A DNA stretch of 64,000 nt from Papaver somniferum (taxonomy: Eukaryota > Streptophyta > Magnoliopsida > Ranunculales > Papaveraceae). Of this stretch, positions 33,210 through 45,247 are shown piece after piece. The notes beneath the pieces are model-generated. The model made no database searches, was not told the origin of the DNA, and saw only the letters and a program-made list of their open reading frames with translations. The first letter of the stretch is position 1; each line of letters opens with the position of its first letter. The position numbers and the translations under genes were made by a program. Location: positions 43,051,673 through 43,115,672 of the forward strand of contig NC_039361.1 of assembly GCF_003573695.1 (NCBI RefSeq). Direction: 5' to 3'.

Positions 33210-36200
33210 TGATGGACACATTTTTGTGTCCAATTTGTCTCGATTCTATATATTGATAGTGCTCATTTTTGTATTTATTATGGTGTTTTATGTGTGTGTA
33301 GGTATTTTTTCCCAATAAACATTTTTGGAAAAATCGGCTCGAAAAGTTGTCGAAAAGCGTGATGGAATTTTCAAAATTGTTGTAGTGATAGTGGTAAAAA
33401 GATTCGTTTCAGACTTGTGAAGGAAATGGAATTTTAGATTTAATAAAATTATATATACAAAAATATTAACAATGGGCGAGAGGTACCGGGACTAAGGATT
33501 TGGCCGAATTCACTACACAGGGTTCATTCATATATTCTTTGACAATTTAAAACTCAATAAAATTAACATGGACTCTGATCTTGCCGAGATAGATTCTCAA
33601 AACATCGATTGTAAGTCCTAAGCATGATGTATCAAAACACCTAAGCTAAGCATACATCATCAAATTAAATAACAACCAATTAATTCAAATCATATTTCAA
33701 TTTTAAATTAATGCAAAAGTCATAAAAAAGAATAAAATGAATTTACCCGTGTATGAAATTCACCCTCCTCCGTCGTCTCAGTGTTGGGTTTAGCTCATCA
33801 TGATAAAAACACGCTCAAAATATTTATTTATTGCTCAAATGGTGTTTACAATGAAGAGAAGAAGAGAAAATGGTGTAAACAGCTAATGTGCGACCCACAG
33901 AAAGCGTCACAAAAGAACGATAAAAGAGAAGTGTTATTGTCGCTGTGGTTCTAAGACCCACACCTATGACCTACGCTGACCTGTCGTTGTCACTGTTGAA
34001 GAACGACGGTTCCTGGACGTCCGTTCTTCATGTTCTTCGCGTTCTTCAGCAGCAGCAGCAGGAACCGAGTTTCTGCAACTCGTGATTTCTTCTTCCTGAG
34101 CTCTCCTCTCAACCCCAAACTCTCGACATCCTTCTCTGACTCTCGAGAATCCTTTTTATACCAAACAGCCTCATAAAATCTTGCTCAATCACTCCAAATA
34201 TTCTCCCATTACTCGGCAGTAAACGATATATTTTTCTTTCCTTTTTTTTATCTCGATCACGTATCTGCAGCTGTCAGTTACGTGAAAAATATCCATGTTT
34301 ATCTTTGTCACGCTCCAACAAGTCGTTCAAGTCATTACACATCATCAAAACACGTACAAATTCTTCCAGAACCCGTGGATATCTTCTCCCTGTACGTGTT
34401 TTCCCTGTTTGCAACTCGTGGATTGCCTAGCCGATTCTAGCTAATTCTGATCGAACCAAAAGCCCACAACGTGTTTGCTAGGCCATACCACAACTTCCTA
34501 CCAAAAATCATCCATTGAATCTCCCTAGAACACGTTCAAAACTTCGATCAAAAATCTGCCAGTGAAGAAGGAAATTTTCCCGCCAAAAATGAAATTTGAA
34601 TTTTAGAAGAAGGACACCCCTTATCCAGTGGTCGCCCCTTATCCGTTGCTGGAGTCCGAATAACACATTCCCATGGGGTGCCTTTAGTAATTTTTCTGTG
34701 GTGCCTTTAGTACTTTATCCTGGGGTGTAAAATACCACTTTTCGAGCCAATTTCGCCGCAAGAGCTTATTTTTCTATAAATACCTACAAAGACAAAAAAT
34801 AACAAAATAAATACAAAATCGAGCACTAACAATACGTACAATTGAGACATATTAGACACATAAATGTGTCTATCAAAGCGCACCCGGAGGACACTTGCTA
34901 TTCGGACCCTCACTATGGATAAGGGGTACCCGAATTACTAAGGGGCACCCTTAGGACATCCCAAAGGCACCTGCTATCGACACTCATACTCTGGATAGGG
35001 GGGCACCCTTCTTCTTCACATTTCAAACAGATTTTTTGGTGGGAAAATGAACCCACACACCTGCAGATTAGGGTTCGGAATTCAACAGAGTTTTAGAGAG
35101 ATTCAAGGTCTGATTTTCGTTGGGCTGGCTTCCTAGAATATTACAGGGTTGTTACGTGTGTTTGGGTCGAATGAATTGGGATGAATAAGCCGGGAGAAGG
35201 AAACATAGGTGTAGGAAGTTCACGGATTGTAGCGAACTTCTGGATTTGGTTTTGTCTGAGATACAATCAGATTTGGTTGTCGCTTTGGAGTCATTAAGCC
35301 TGTTTCTATAAAACAGTACTGGTAAGTCTGTCAGATTCGATAAAGTCGTGAGATTTTATAGAGTTCAAGCTAAACAGAGGATAAGGAAGTTTCGGGATTT
35401 TATTCAACTATAATTGGAAGTTACGTGAAGTATTAACAGTATACTGATGGATATGATTGAGGATACCATCATTGAGAGATTCTGGTACGTTGGATTAAAC
35501 TTGGAAGACGCGTGCATAGAAAGCTAGAGAGAATTATTCTTGGGACTTGCTGTGAAAGAATAATCAAGATAAACTTGAGTTGTTTAGGGTTTACTTGAGA
35601 GTTGTTGCCTATATATAGGTTGGTTGCAAGTCATAGAAGGGTTACGAACAGTTTGGGGTAGTTTAGATAACCACAGAAAGCTCAAAATTGAAATTACAGA
35701 CATTCAGTTCTCCTGGTGTAGGGGAAGAACACGAAGAACATACTACTCCCAGAGGCAGTCGCTTCTTCTACAACAGTTTTCATATATTGTTTCTGTAACA
35801 GCTGTTTGTAACGCTTATACACCGTTACAAACTGTCTGCTTAACTAGTTTTCTCTTGTTTTTCACCCTTTTGAGCTATGAAAACCTATTTTGAGTATGTG
35901 AATAATATGAGGAGCTAAACCCCTTAGCCGAGGCGACGGAGGAAGCCATTGTTCCATGAAAAGTGGTATATTTCTATTTTAATTAATTCTTGCAATTTCT
36001 TTTATGATTATTTGCATGGAACTAATATTGGAAAATTGATTTTTATTGAATGATTGTGATCTGTTTTGATGGAGCATGCTTAGTTTAAGACTTTTGATGT
36101 TTCATGCTTGATGCATACAATTGTTACTTCAAAAATCTACTAGAGGCAATATATTAGAATCACTTTAAACGCAAAGAATTGCATGAATATTGATTAGATT

Positions 36201-36371
36201 AAATCACTTAATTGGTCAATGGTGAAATCCTGAGTCTCGGTGCTTTTTATAATCTTGATAACAACTTCATCTTGAGTTTTTATTTTAATTTAAGTCTAAA
36301 ACAAATCTTCACAAGTCTGAGTGAACGACAACCTTTTACCACTATCTACAACAACATAAAAAACCACATCA
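33210..36371 (+). repeat. Element C 3' LTR, interrupted by D
   Basis: LTR sequence at 33210-33359 and 34876-36371, about 1.65 kb without D and longer than the 5' copy because it keeps about 340 bp lost there. It has a TATA-like box at 35610-35618. It ends CCACATCA followed by the duplication GAACA. Confidence 0.9.
33360..34875 (-). mobile_element. Element D: solo LTR of an Athila-like family
   Basis: Flanked by AAGCG at 33355-33359 and 34876-34880. Read on the minus strand it begins TGATAGACACATTTATGTG and ends AAAATTCCATCA, so it is a TG...CA LTR without internal region, left by recombination between two LTRs. Its start resembles the LTR of C. Its 3' part matches the LTR of E (for example TCAGAGTCCATGTTAATTTT in both), so it belongs to a family close to E. 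Confidence 0.88.
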
Positions 36372-36593
36372 GAACACTCGAGTACATCGACCAGCTTTGA
36401 ATTCAGACTAGGCTTCATACCTACAATTCATATGAAGGCTTTCAGTTTCTTATGGGCTTTGGTATTGAAGTTATTAAGTTCACATCTTCTGCTGAATTCG
36501 AGATGCATCCGCTAGTATGCAGCCGCTGCGTGTTCCACCGGTCATGCTCATTTTATATCCTTGAGGACAAGGATGACTTTAAAAGGTGGGATT
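36372..36593 (+). other. 3' end of the B1 internal region
   Basis: Matches 44743-44960 of B2. It ends with AAAAGGTGGGATT, the polypurine tract for the B1 3' LTR. Confidence 0.85.
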
Positions 36594-36912
36594 TGTCATA
36601 AACCGAGCTTTATGACAATTAGACCAGTAGGTTATTTCGTAGTTTTCTTGTTAGTTAAGGGGTAGCTTATGCACTTCTGTTTGCGAGTTGATTTACAAAA
36701 ATATAGGCTGTGTTTGTTATAAGGAATTGTTATCAATGAATTAATGAAATGAAATTTTCTTCTCTCCCAAATACCGTTCGCTTCCTTTTCCCCTCCTCAA
36801 TTTCGTCTAATTCTCCTTCTAACCCTCTAATTCTTCTCCCCCTTCTTCAATTATCTCTATCCTTAGAGATCATGATTTGTTTCTGTGCTAATTTGTAGTA
36901 TAGATCACTACA
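36594..36912 (+). repeat. B1 3' LTR
   Basis: 319 bp, TGTCATAAACCG to GATCACTACA, the same length as the B2 5' LTR. The TSD CCAGT follows. Confidence 0.92.
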
Positions 36913-37549
36913 CCAGTCATGTTTCCAGCGGTGCTTCCAACCAATTTCCAGCTAAGTACTTTGCGGCCAGCCAACCTCTATCCATACTGTCAGTTGTGCT
37001 GCCATCCAGCCTCCATCCGTTCTCCAGTCAAGGAAGTCTGCCCATGTCAATTAAGCCCGTTTTCGTCGATCCGGTTCAAGAACCCTGAAAGAAGATTCTG
37101 GAAGGTTTGATGACCAATTACTATAGGGAATATTCTGGAATATTCCAGGAGGCATGTAGGGAAACTAATACAGTTTATGGCCAGGAGGCATGCAGGGAAG
37201 ATTAATGCCAGGAGGCATGCAGGGCAAGTGAATATGATTCATGCCTACCTTAAAATTAGGGGAGAGGCTAATTCGTAACTGTATAAATAAGGGGAATTAT
37301 AACCGTAAGAGAGGTATAGAGAAAAACATACAAGGAAAACCCTAAAAGGGACTAGAAATGATTGTAACCCATACATCAATAAAATATTTCTCCCTACGGG
37401 GAGTCGTCTGTGGATGTAGGAAAACCATGCTGAACCACGTTAAATTCGTGTCTATCATCCTTAAGCTTGTTTTGTGTATAATCCTAGTTCTGGTCATCAT
37501 CACCAAAATCATCGTGTTTGGTGCCTGGAAAGATTTCTGGGTACAAACA
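36913..37549 (+). repeat. Element A second LTR, right part
   Basis: Begins with the second CCAGT copy, continues through CAATTTCCAGCTAAGTACT and the AGGCATGCAGG repeats, and ends GGTACAAACA. It is homologous to 20357-20966. Confidence 0.92.
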
Positions 37550-40500
37550 ACCGGCGGCCATTCCCGTCGGTCTTGCCCGGTTGCAATTCCACAACATTGT
37601 TATTCACCCACATCAGGTTGTGTTAACCCACTTCAATGGGTTGTGCACCCACGTTAACTTCAAATTTTTACCCACATCAAGTCTAAGTCACCCATGTTAA
37701 TAGGTGTTAAGCACCCCCATTTGGATCTTTTAACCCACGTCAAGTTTTTGTTCACCTACTTCAGGGTTTTCTCTACCCATCAACACATCACCACCATTTC
37801 CTTCCATGTAAGCTGCAACAGAAGAAGCTTTATCGCCACGCCAACAACCTGGTATAGCCAACGATTTCCACGTTAGCACTTTGTCCAGTCATCATCTGCC
37901 ACGTCAGCAACTTAGTATAGTCAGCGACCGCCACGTCAGCATTAGGTCAAGTCATCATCTGCCACATCAGCAATTGGAACAGTCCGCCACGTCAACACTT
38001 GATCCAGTCAGCAGTGTCGCGTCAGCAATAAGGTCCAATCAGTAAAGACACGTAAGTAGTATGGTCCAGTCGGCGGGTGCCACGTCAGCAATAAGGTCTA
38101 GTAAGAAGTAACACGTAAATAGTATGGTCCAGTCAGCAGTGACCCGACGACATTTCCCGGCGACTTACCCTCCGTCCGGTTGTTTCCTTCTGTCTTCCTT
38201 GATCCCGTGCTTCGCGACATAGCATACTTCAGTAGCCTTTCGATATTTCAGCCCCACTACTTTATACTAACGGATATTCAGGCCCACCTAGCCGGCTTCC
38301 ACTGACTCGTTGGATGTTTCCGCCCATGCTGATTTGGATTGCGGATTTCCCAGCCCCACTTCGTGGTCTTATCCAATTATAACCATTTTATGGGCTTAGT
38401 AATCAATCTTGTTTCCTTGATATCTCCTTCGTGTGACGTCCAAATTGGATGATTTTTGGCTCGTTGTGATCGTATTTCAATCCTCTACAATGTGGAGGTG
38501 AAAAATCATGAGTTTGAATTTTTTTTATCTTTGAGGTTCCGAGCGGCACGCCAACCACTAGCAAGTGAGAACTACATATCACATTCAATGTTCGCGGACG
38601 TTGTTGCGTCGAGTTTCTGCCCACAACATGCCCATGTGCAAAGTTCGTGATTTCTACTTCGATTCACAAAACTCAATGTTCGGTTCTATCAAAAACTGCT
38701 ACAGTCCAGTTGATCGAACTGTTGTAGTCCAGTTTTCTCAATAGCTAAAGAGGTCCAGTTGATCGCAACTGCCGCAGTCCGGCTGATCAAACTGCTGCGG
38801 TCCTTTTTTGCACCACTGCTGCGGTCCAGTTTTCCTCATAACTTCTATAATCCAGTTGACCGAATTAATGTAATCGAGTTTCTCAACAACTGCTGCAGTC
38901 TAGTTGATTGCAACTGTTGTAGTCCAGTTATCCTCAGCAGTGTTGTGGTCATGTTCTGCAATAACAGCTGCCGTCCAGTTCCAATATAACTGCAGTAGTC
39001 CATTTTTTATTCAACTGGTAAAATCCAACCTGGCATAAAGTCTAGTGTCTAAGTCGAGCCAAGACGAGGCACCAAATTAACTGCACCAGACATAGCCGCT
39101 GCTGTAGAGACAAGATGAATAAGCCATCTTCTTCAACATGACGGCGTCGTGAAGAAACCCCTTATCCACCAGAATAGTATCAGCACTCACAACATGACGT
39201 CGTGTCTTACACAATAACACTTTTAATATGGTGCGTATACAATTTAAATATTTTCACATCTTTTTATCTAATCATGCATACTTTTGTTCATTGAGACATA
39301 TACAGTGTGGCGAGCATTTTCACATGCCAAGCATGTGGAGATCCACACATTTTAATTCTTCGTGCACCTGGAATAGTTGGATTTCCTCCCTGCGCGAATT
39401 CCAGATAGCAGACACCTCCAACTTCATTCGATGCGCGAGCAAGATGCAGCAAGATGGTGCACCCTTGTGCGAGCATTGAGTAGCATGGTAATCATTATCT
39501 TGTGGGGGAGAGTTGCATATCACTTCAACGTGGATGACCATCACTTGGAGGCGAGATATGTACACCTCACGGTCTAAAGTAACTCTTTTGGGGCGAGCTG
39601 CGTAACACTCCATACGCTTGGGAGCGAGTTACGTAGCACCTAAATGCGATGCGAAGTTCATCTGCTGGAATTCGGAACAAAAGGTAACCCGAACTTCTTA
39701 ATCCTCTAACGAATTACAGGATTAAGAGGGGCGAGCATACACCCTAATATTTTGATGAAATTATCAAACTGCTGTAGTACAAATCCTAGGTAACTGCTGC
39801 ACTCAGTTGGACGCAACTGATGCAGTCCAGTTTTGCTAGCAACTGTTGCACTCAGTTGGACGCAACTGATGCAGTCCATTTTTGCTCGCAACTGCTGCAC
39901 TCAGTTGGAAGCAACTGATGCATTCCCTTTTTACTCTCAACTCCTATATCCCAGTTGATCGAACTGATACAGTCCAGCTGATCGAAGCTGCTGCTGTCCA
40001 TCTTCGCTCGTAGCTCCTGCATACCATCTGATCGCAGCTACTACAGTCCATCTTTGCCCGAAGCTGTTGCAATCCAGTTTTGCTCGTTGCTACTGCAGAG
40101 CAATTTTATATGGCTGTCACAGTCCAGTTTATTGCGGTCATTGCGTTCCAGTCTCGCTACAATTGTGCATTTCAGTTTAAGTCACTGTTGTTATCCTGAC
40201 GACATATAAAGATCGATGTCAGATCCAGTAGCACATCCCAGACCGCTAGAGGTCCATTGGCACCAAAAATATGTTACCATCCCAACTATTGAAGGATCTC
40301 GCCAATGATTGTCGCCTTTTCGTTCACACTTGCCGCATCTCAGCCTGTAGTTGACAGCAGTTTAGTGCCGACAACAACCGCTACTCAGTTTAGTCAAAAA
40401 TTACTATCAGTATGCAAATTCAAGTTTCGCTTGCAACAACAGTCGACGCAGATTCCAACTCAGTGACTTCAAATATAACTCATCTTTTCCAACAACTGTT

Positions 40501-40844
40501 ACTAGTCTAGTTCTACGCAACTGCCACAGTTCAGTTTTAGATCCACAGCTACAACTCACTTTCCACACTACTCCGCTCCAGTATCATGTTTCTGTTACAG
40601 ACCAGTTCAGCCTTCAGTCCAGTTTTTGCATACAACAATGGTTCATGCTCAACTGTTGCCCGCCAATCTTCCAATCACAATAACCTCACTTGGGGGAGTC
40701 TTGGTTATGATTTCCGCAAACAACAAGGGAAGGTTTCCAATCAATTCAGTAACAATAATCCACACTTGTGGGCGAATTTTATCTTTGATCAAGGGAAATA
40801 AAATTTTCTTAACCCCCAACAAGTTGGAAGTTAAGAGGGGGCGA
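37550..40844 (+). mobile_element. Element A internal region, copy 2
   Basis: Collinear with 20967-23757 but about 500 bp longer. It has an added stretch near 38080-38310 and an extra set of tandem units at about 39840-40200 (CAACTGNTGCA / CAGTCCAGTT type). It ends with AAGAGGGGGCGA before the third LTR. It is non-coding. Confidence 0.88.
39780..40200 (+). repeat. Tandem CAACTG/CAGTCCAGTT repeats in element A
   Basis: Degenerate units of roughly 50 bp combining CTCAGTTGGACGCAACTGAT and GCAGTCCAGTTTTGCTCGC-type sequence, at least five times in succession. Most of this array is missing in copy 1, so unit number varies between the two copies. Confidence 0.75.
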
Positions 40845-41082
40845 TGTTTGTACCATGGTAAAAATGCCACATAATGGGCAAAATTGCTACTTGAATCACC
40901 TTTTAGCCCTCATCCAAGCCTTCCACCAGCCTACCGACTGAACTAGATACCAGCTAATCCAGTGATCCATGAAGCCAACACCCGGTCAATGGTCAAAGTA
41001 AACTTTCGGTCAGCGGTCAAAGTCAATCGTCGGTCAATTGTCGAAGCCAAGTTGCCAGTCGCGCCTCCAGTCGATTTCCAGT
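40845..41082 (+). repeat. Element A third LTR, left part
   Basis: TGTTTGTACC start after the polypurine tract, ending in CCAGT (41078-41082), the target duplication of B2. Nearly identical in extent to 23758-23995. Confidence 0.92.
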
Positions 41083-41401
41083 TGTCATAAACCGAGCTTC
41101 ATGACAATTATACCAGTAGGTTATTTCGTAGTTTTGTTATTAGTTAAGGGGTAACTTAGGTTCTTCTTTTTGTGAGCTGATTTACAGCAATATAAGTTGT
41201 GTTTGTTGTAAGGAATCGTTATCAATGAATTAATAAAATGAAATGTTCTTCTCTCCCAAATATCGTCTGCTTCCTCTCCCCCTCCTAAGTTTCGTCTAAT
41301 TATCCTTCTAACCTTCTAATTCTTCTCCCCCTTCTTCAATTATCTTTATCCTTAGAGATCATGAGCTGTTTCTGTGCTAATTTATAGTGTAGATCACTAT
41401 A
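41083..41401 (+). repeat. B2 5' LTR
   Basis: 319 bp starting TGTCATAAACCGAGCTTC. The terminal CA has become TA. Its T-rich and C-rich second half (CTTCTCCCCCTTCTTC) is shared by all B LTRs. Confidence 0.92.
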
Positions 41402-41402
41402 A

Positions 41403-41415
41403 TTGGTATCAGAGC
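41403..41415 (+). other. Primer-binding site of B2 (initiator-Met type)
   Basis: TTGGTATCAGAGC begins two bases after the LTR and contains the standard plant tRNA-iMet complement TGGTATCAGAGC. B1 has lost it by deletion. Confidence 0.9.
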
Positions 41416-41439
41416 AGTCGATTATGAGACTGCGGCATT

Positions 41440-44400
41440 ATGAATAAGTTTGAAACTGCACTCCTCCCTTCCTTGAAAACGATTATAGCTGCTGAGTTCA
41501 AAGCTTTCGGAGAACGTTTGTTGAACAATAGACTTGGATCCGGTGATGATTTAGTGGAAGCACCATCAGATTCTAATTCTCAAGCTTAATTGAATAAGGT
41601 TTTCGACAGCAGATTAAGTTTCAGTGATGGGTTTGATAATACGGGTACCGATTCACAATTGATAACTGATGCTCGAAAATTGAAGTATGGATCTGAAGAC
41701 ACCGGTTTAGTTCAATCCGAGTTTATTGAGTCGAAGCTGACCGAGGACAAAGTTGATGTCAATTTGAAGTCAATTCCACTCGATTCAGGTGAAGATTCAA
41801 GTTCAGAAACAGTATTCTCACTAAATCCTTCAACCCCTAAAGCAACAGAAGAAGGTAAATTTCAATCTATACCCATAGTTTAATTCTCTGGAGTTAATGG
41901 ATCTAGTACTGTTAATGAAGTTCGGAAATACAATGGGAATTCAACATTTATAGCGTATCAGGAAGGTAAACCATTCATTTCTGATAATAAAATTCTTGAT
42001 GTCGCGAAATTTCAAGTTAGCAAGGTTATAGAAGGTGAGGTGAAAGACCTCAACTCGTTAAATCTGAGTTACAATGCTGAATTTCAACAGTTTGAAGATC
42101 GACAACTTATTAGAGATGTTAATCTGAATTCATTCTTAACAAGTGACCTTAATTCTTTTACTCCAACGAATTTTGTTACTAATGTTAATCTCTCAGTTAA
42201 GTTCATACCAAATTTTTCTTATGGTTCTGATGTTATCAAAGATTTACTTCTTCAACCTATAACTCAAGATGCAGATTGTTCATATTTTTATCACCGCCAT
42301 ACTTACACAGTTGAAGTAAAGAATTACAAAAATCCTTATTACTTGAAGGAGTTGTTCTACCTTCCAAAAAATTTACGCTGTCAGGATTGTTCTTATCTTC
42401 TTCTGGTCGATATCCGTTCGTTATTCTATCGTGGTAAGTGTGCAACTACATCTTGGAATTCTTATGAGAAATTGAATTGTCCAGTGTTACATATCTTAGG
42501 GTATCAATCCGAAATTAGTTTTGTACCTTCAATTATTTTTGTGTGTGTTAATGATAATCTCATTAGTGAGGCTCGACAGATGCTTGGTTTAATTTTAATG
42601 AATGATTATATTAAGAAAATTGTTTATGATCCATATGTTAAGCTTGGGTAGAGCTTAGAGTTGTCGTCTGCTTATTCAAGTGTGCTTGTAATAGTTGAAA
42701 ATGGTGACAATGGATGTGGTTGGCTTCTCATTTTGAAGATGTCACAAAGGAATAGTATCACCAAATATGGTTGTGATCTTATGTTGTTTGGTAGAGGAGG
42801 AACGGATGAAACCATAATGTGGGGTTATCATTCGACAAGTTTTGATTCTTCATGTTTGATCCTATTTCATATGCATAATTACACTAGAATGATGGATTTT
42901 GGGTCGGTTCTTATGTTTGCAAATAGTGAAGATTGTGGCACATTGATTGCTGACATAGTGCACTCAGTGATTATTGTGAAGATGAGGTATGGTTTTATTA
43001 AAATTTTTTTTAGTGTAATGCTCATTTTGAGGAGTGCAGAATGTCTCAATGATGGCCGGGAGGTTGCTGGAAAGGTATTTGATCATGGGCGGTTACAAAA
43101 ATTGATTACAAGGTATTGTTATTACATGAGAAATAACTTGAACTTCAGTTTTAGTTTACTTACTTCTGGTTTGACTGTTCATCATGGGTCGAATTTAATG
43201 AAAAATACGGTGCAAATGTTGTTCATAAGATGATTCTACAGCTTGCTTATGGTTTAGAATTGTTAATTGCAAAGTAGAATATATTTTTGCTTGTTAAAAG
43301 TGGAGACAAGTGTGATAGTAGAAAGTTGCTTATTCAGTTTCCCCCGAAACATGTATCTAAGGTTCGACTACTTATGTGGAAAAGGGTACTCAAGGTGTTC
43401 ATTCATCTGGTTATTTTATCAGAACTTGCTTTCATTTGCTTAATACATGGATGTATGAGTGGTATGATTAATGTTCAGGTTTTCATCGAGCCACCTAGAG
43501 GACATAGTTGTATGGGTTGTAGTACAAATGGTTGGATTGTTGCTTGGGAGGAATTATTCGTCAGGACAGTTGAATTCTGCCAAAGAATAGTGGAAATCAA
43601 GAAGTTACTTGTAGGAGCTAATGGCGGTGAGAGCATAACGAAGGAACTGTTGGAATAAACAAGTAATGAAGTGGGTGGTATTTTTACACAACTAGGAGAT
43701 GAAGTTCTACGGATGAGAATGAATAAAAGAATTAAGAATTTGATTGGGTTATTGATGACGCTCGACTTGGAGCAGGAAGATTACAACAGTAGACTGAATT
43801 AGAACAGTATGCATATGCTTTTTCAAGAGCGTCCTCTGCTACGAGATTTATAAAACCAGTCTTCTTATATTCTATGATCAAATTCAACCTAGAATTTGAA
43901 TCCAGTTTCTTGGGTCAGAAAGAAAAAGTTCAAGTTGGACTTAATTATTCTCATTTCAGGTTCCTGTATTATTGGTGCTGAATGCGAATAGGTCAAGCTC
44001 TTTTCCAGGTTTAACAACAGTTTACTCCCTCCCTTCATACAACAACATATTTATGAGTGTTTCATGCTATAAACCTGAGTTTGAGAAGATTATTGTTGTT
44101 AGCATTCGAGGGTTATTCTGGTTTGTGGGAGGTAGTGTTGAAAAGCATATGGAAATGGGTATTTGGATATTCAACAAGCTACAATCGCATTTACAAGAAC
44201 TTTTAGCTCGCCAGCAGCACTACTAGGTACTGGAGATATCCACATCTCATGGCACAACAGAACAAAGAAAAGAAGAGACTGTCAACTCCAGGGCATTACA
44301 GAAATTCGTAATTCACCTTGCACTTTCAACAACTACTTTAGATAAATGTCACATGACTAGATTTACTATGCACAAATTTGAGCTGAATACTCATTATTCT

Positions 44401-44740
44401 TTTGAGGAAGGTGAAAAGTTGGAACCGCAGGTTAACAATGAAGAAGTTATCCTCTTAAGAAAAGATTGGCAGGTGAAGAATACTGTGTTGGGAGTAGGAA
44501 ATTGTTTACAAATACAATTCCACGTGCAGGTTATTTACAAACAAGTAACATGAAGATGTATGTTCAGGCCTCAAGTGGTGGTGGGGTAAGGTCTCTTACA
44601 TTGATAGGTACTCATACAGTCATTTTCTATGTTGTTTTTAAGTTGATATTCATGGATGTTGGAGGTGTTTTTACTAGTATTTACCAAGAAGTGGGTTATG
44701 AAGTTACTCGGTCTGGTTCCCATAAGGAGATAAGCGCAAC
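41440..44740 (+). pseudogene. B2 long reading frame of unknown function
   Basis: The frame starts at ATG 41440 (MNKFETALLPSLKTIIAAEF), 24 bases after the primer site, and stays in one frame to 43233 except for stops at 41587 (TAA), 41881 (TAA) and 42649 (TAG). A one-base loss near 43200 shifts it, and it continues in pieces to about 44740. The first part is acidic and Ser-rich. Later pieces include SLFYRGKCATTSW, FGRGGTDETIMW, KVFDHGRLQK, a Lys/Glu-rich part and hydrophobic runs such as HTVIFYVVFKLIFMDVGG. The total would be near 1,100 residues. No Gag zinc knuckle, DTG/DSG protease or YxDD site is seen. F carries a similar motif. Confidence 0.7.
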
Positions 44741-44960
44741 GCACTCGAGTGCATAGACCAGCTTTGAATTCAGACTAGGCTTCATACCTACAATTCATAT
44801 GAAGGCTTTTAGTTTCTTATGGGCTTTGTTATTGAAGTTATTAAGTTCACATCTTATGCGGAATACGAGATGCAGCCGCTAGTATGCACCAGCTGCGTGT
44901 TCCACCGGTCATGCTCATTTTATATCCTTGAGGACAAGGATGATTTGAAGAGGTGGGATT

Positions 44961-45247
44961 TGTCATAAATCGAGCTTCATGAAAATTAGACCAGTAGGTT
45001 ATGTCGTACTTCTGTTTGTGAGTTGATTTACAACAATATAAGCTGTGTTTGTTGTAAGGAATCGTTATCAATGAATTAATGAAATGAAATTTTATTCTCT
45101 CCCAAGTATCGTCTGCTTCCTCTTCCCCTCCTCAGTTTAGCCTAATTCTCCTTCTAACCCTCTAATTCTTCTCCCCCTTCTTCAATTATTTCTATCCTTA
45201 GAGATCATGAGTTGTTTATGTGCTAATTTGTAGTGTAGATCACTACA
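44961..45247 (+). repeat. B2 3' LTR
   Basis: 287 bp from TGTCATAAATCG to GATCACTACA, with a 30-bp class deletion near 45008 compared with the 5' LTR. Confidence 0.9.

Larger units (their letters stand above)
27125..36371 (+). mobile_element. Element C: Athila-like Gypsy element with gag-protease only
   Basis: Bounded by TGATGGACAC and CCACATCA with the duplication GAACA at 27120-27124 and 36372-36376. The order is 5' LTR (27125-28411), primer site, long leader, gag, protease, acidic region, 3' non-coding region, polypurine tract (GTTTGGGGGTAT) and 3' LTR (33210-36371, broken by D). Reverse transcriptase, RNase H and integrase are absent, so it is non-autonomous. The Athila-like label rests on the gag and protease type, a tRNA-Asp-like primer site and a GGGAGGTAACCCA-type 3' block. 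Confidence 0.9.
23996..36912 (+). mobile_element. Element B, copy 1 (B1), interrupted by element C
   Basis: Bounded by TGTCATAAACCG and GATCACTACA and flanked by CCAGT on both sides (23991-23995, 36913-36917). The 3' LTR (36594-36912, 319 bp) is complete. The 5' LTR is cut at about 24251, where a deletion of roughly 460 bp joins the LTR directly to the coding region, removing the LTR end, the primer site and the N-terminus of the frame; TTC occurs at both edges. Element C (27125-36371) splits the 3' part. Without C, B1 would be about 3.7 kb. Confidence 0.9.
41083..45247 (+). mobile_element. Element B, copy 2 (B2), structurally complete
   Basis: 4,165 bp flanked by CCAGT (41078-41082 and 45248-45252). 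The 5' LTR (41083-41401) ends CACTATA, a mutated CACTACA. It is followed by a primer site, an unknown long reading frame, the polypurine tract AAGAGGTGGGATT and a 3' LTR (44961-45247). No gag, protease, reverse transcriptase or integrase is seen, so B is non-autonomous. The initiator-Met-type primer site is like that of Copia elements. Confidence 0.92.

Noticed and set aside
39780..40200. CRISPR-like array in element A
   Set aside because: Units are degenerate, spacing is irregular, there are no unique spacers of constant length, and the sequence is a plant retroelement.
41403..41415. tRNA-related sequence at the start of element B as a tRNA gene
   Set aside because: Only the 12-13 bases complementary to a tRNA 3' end are present, right after an LTR: a primer site, not a gene.
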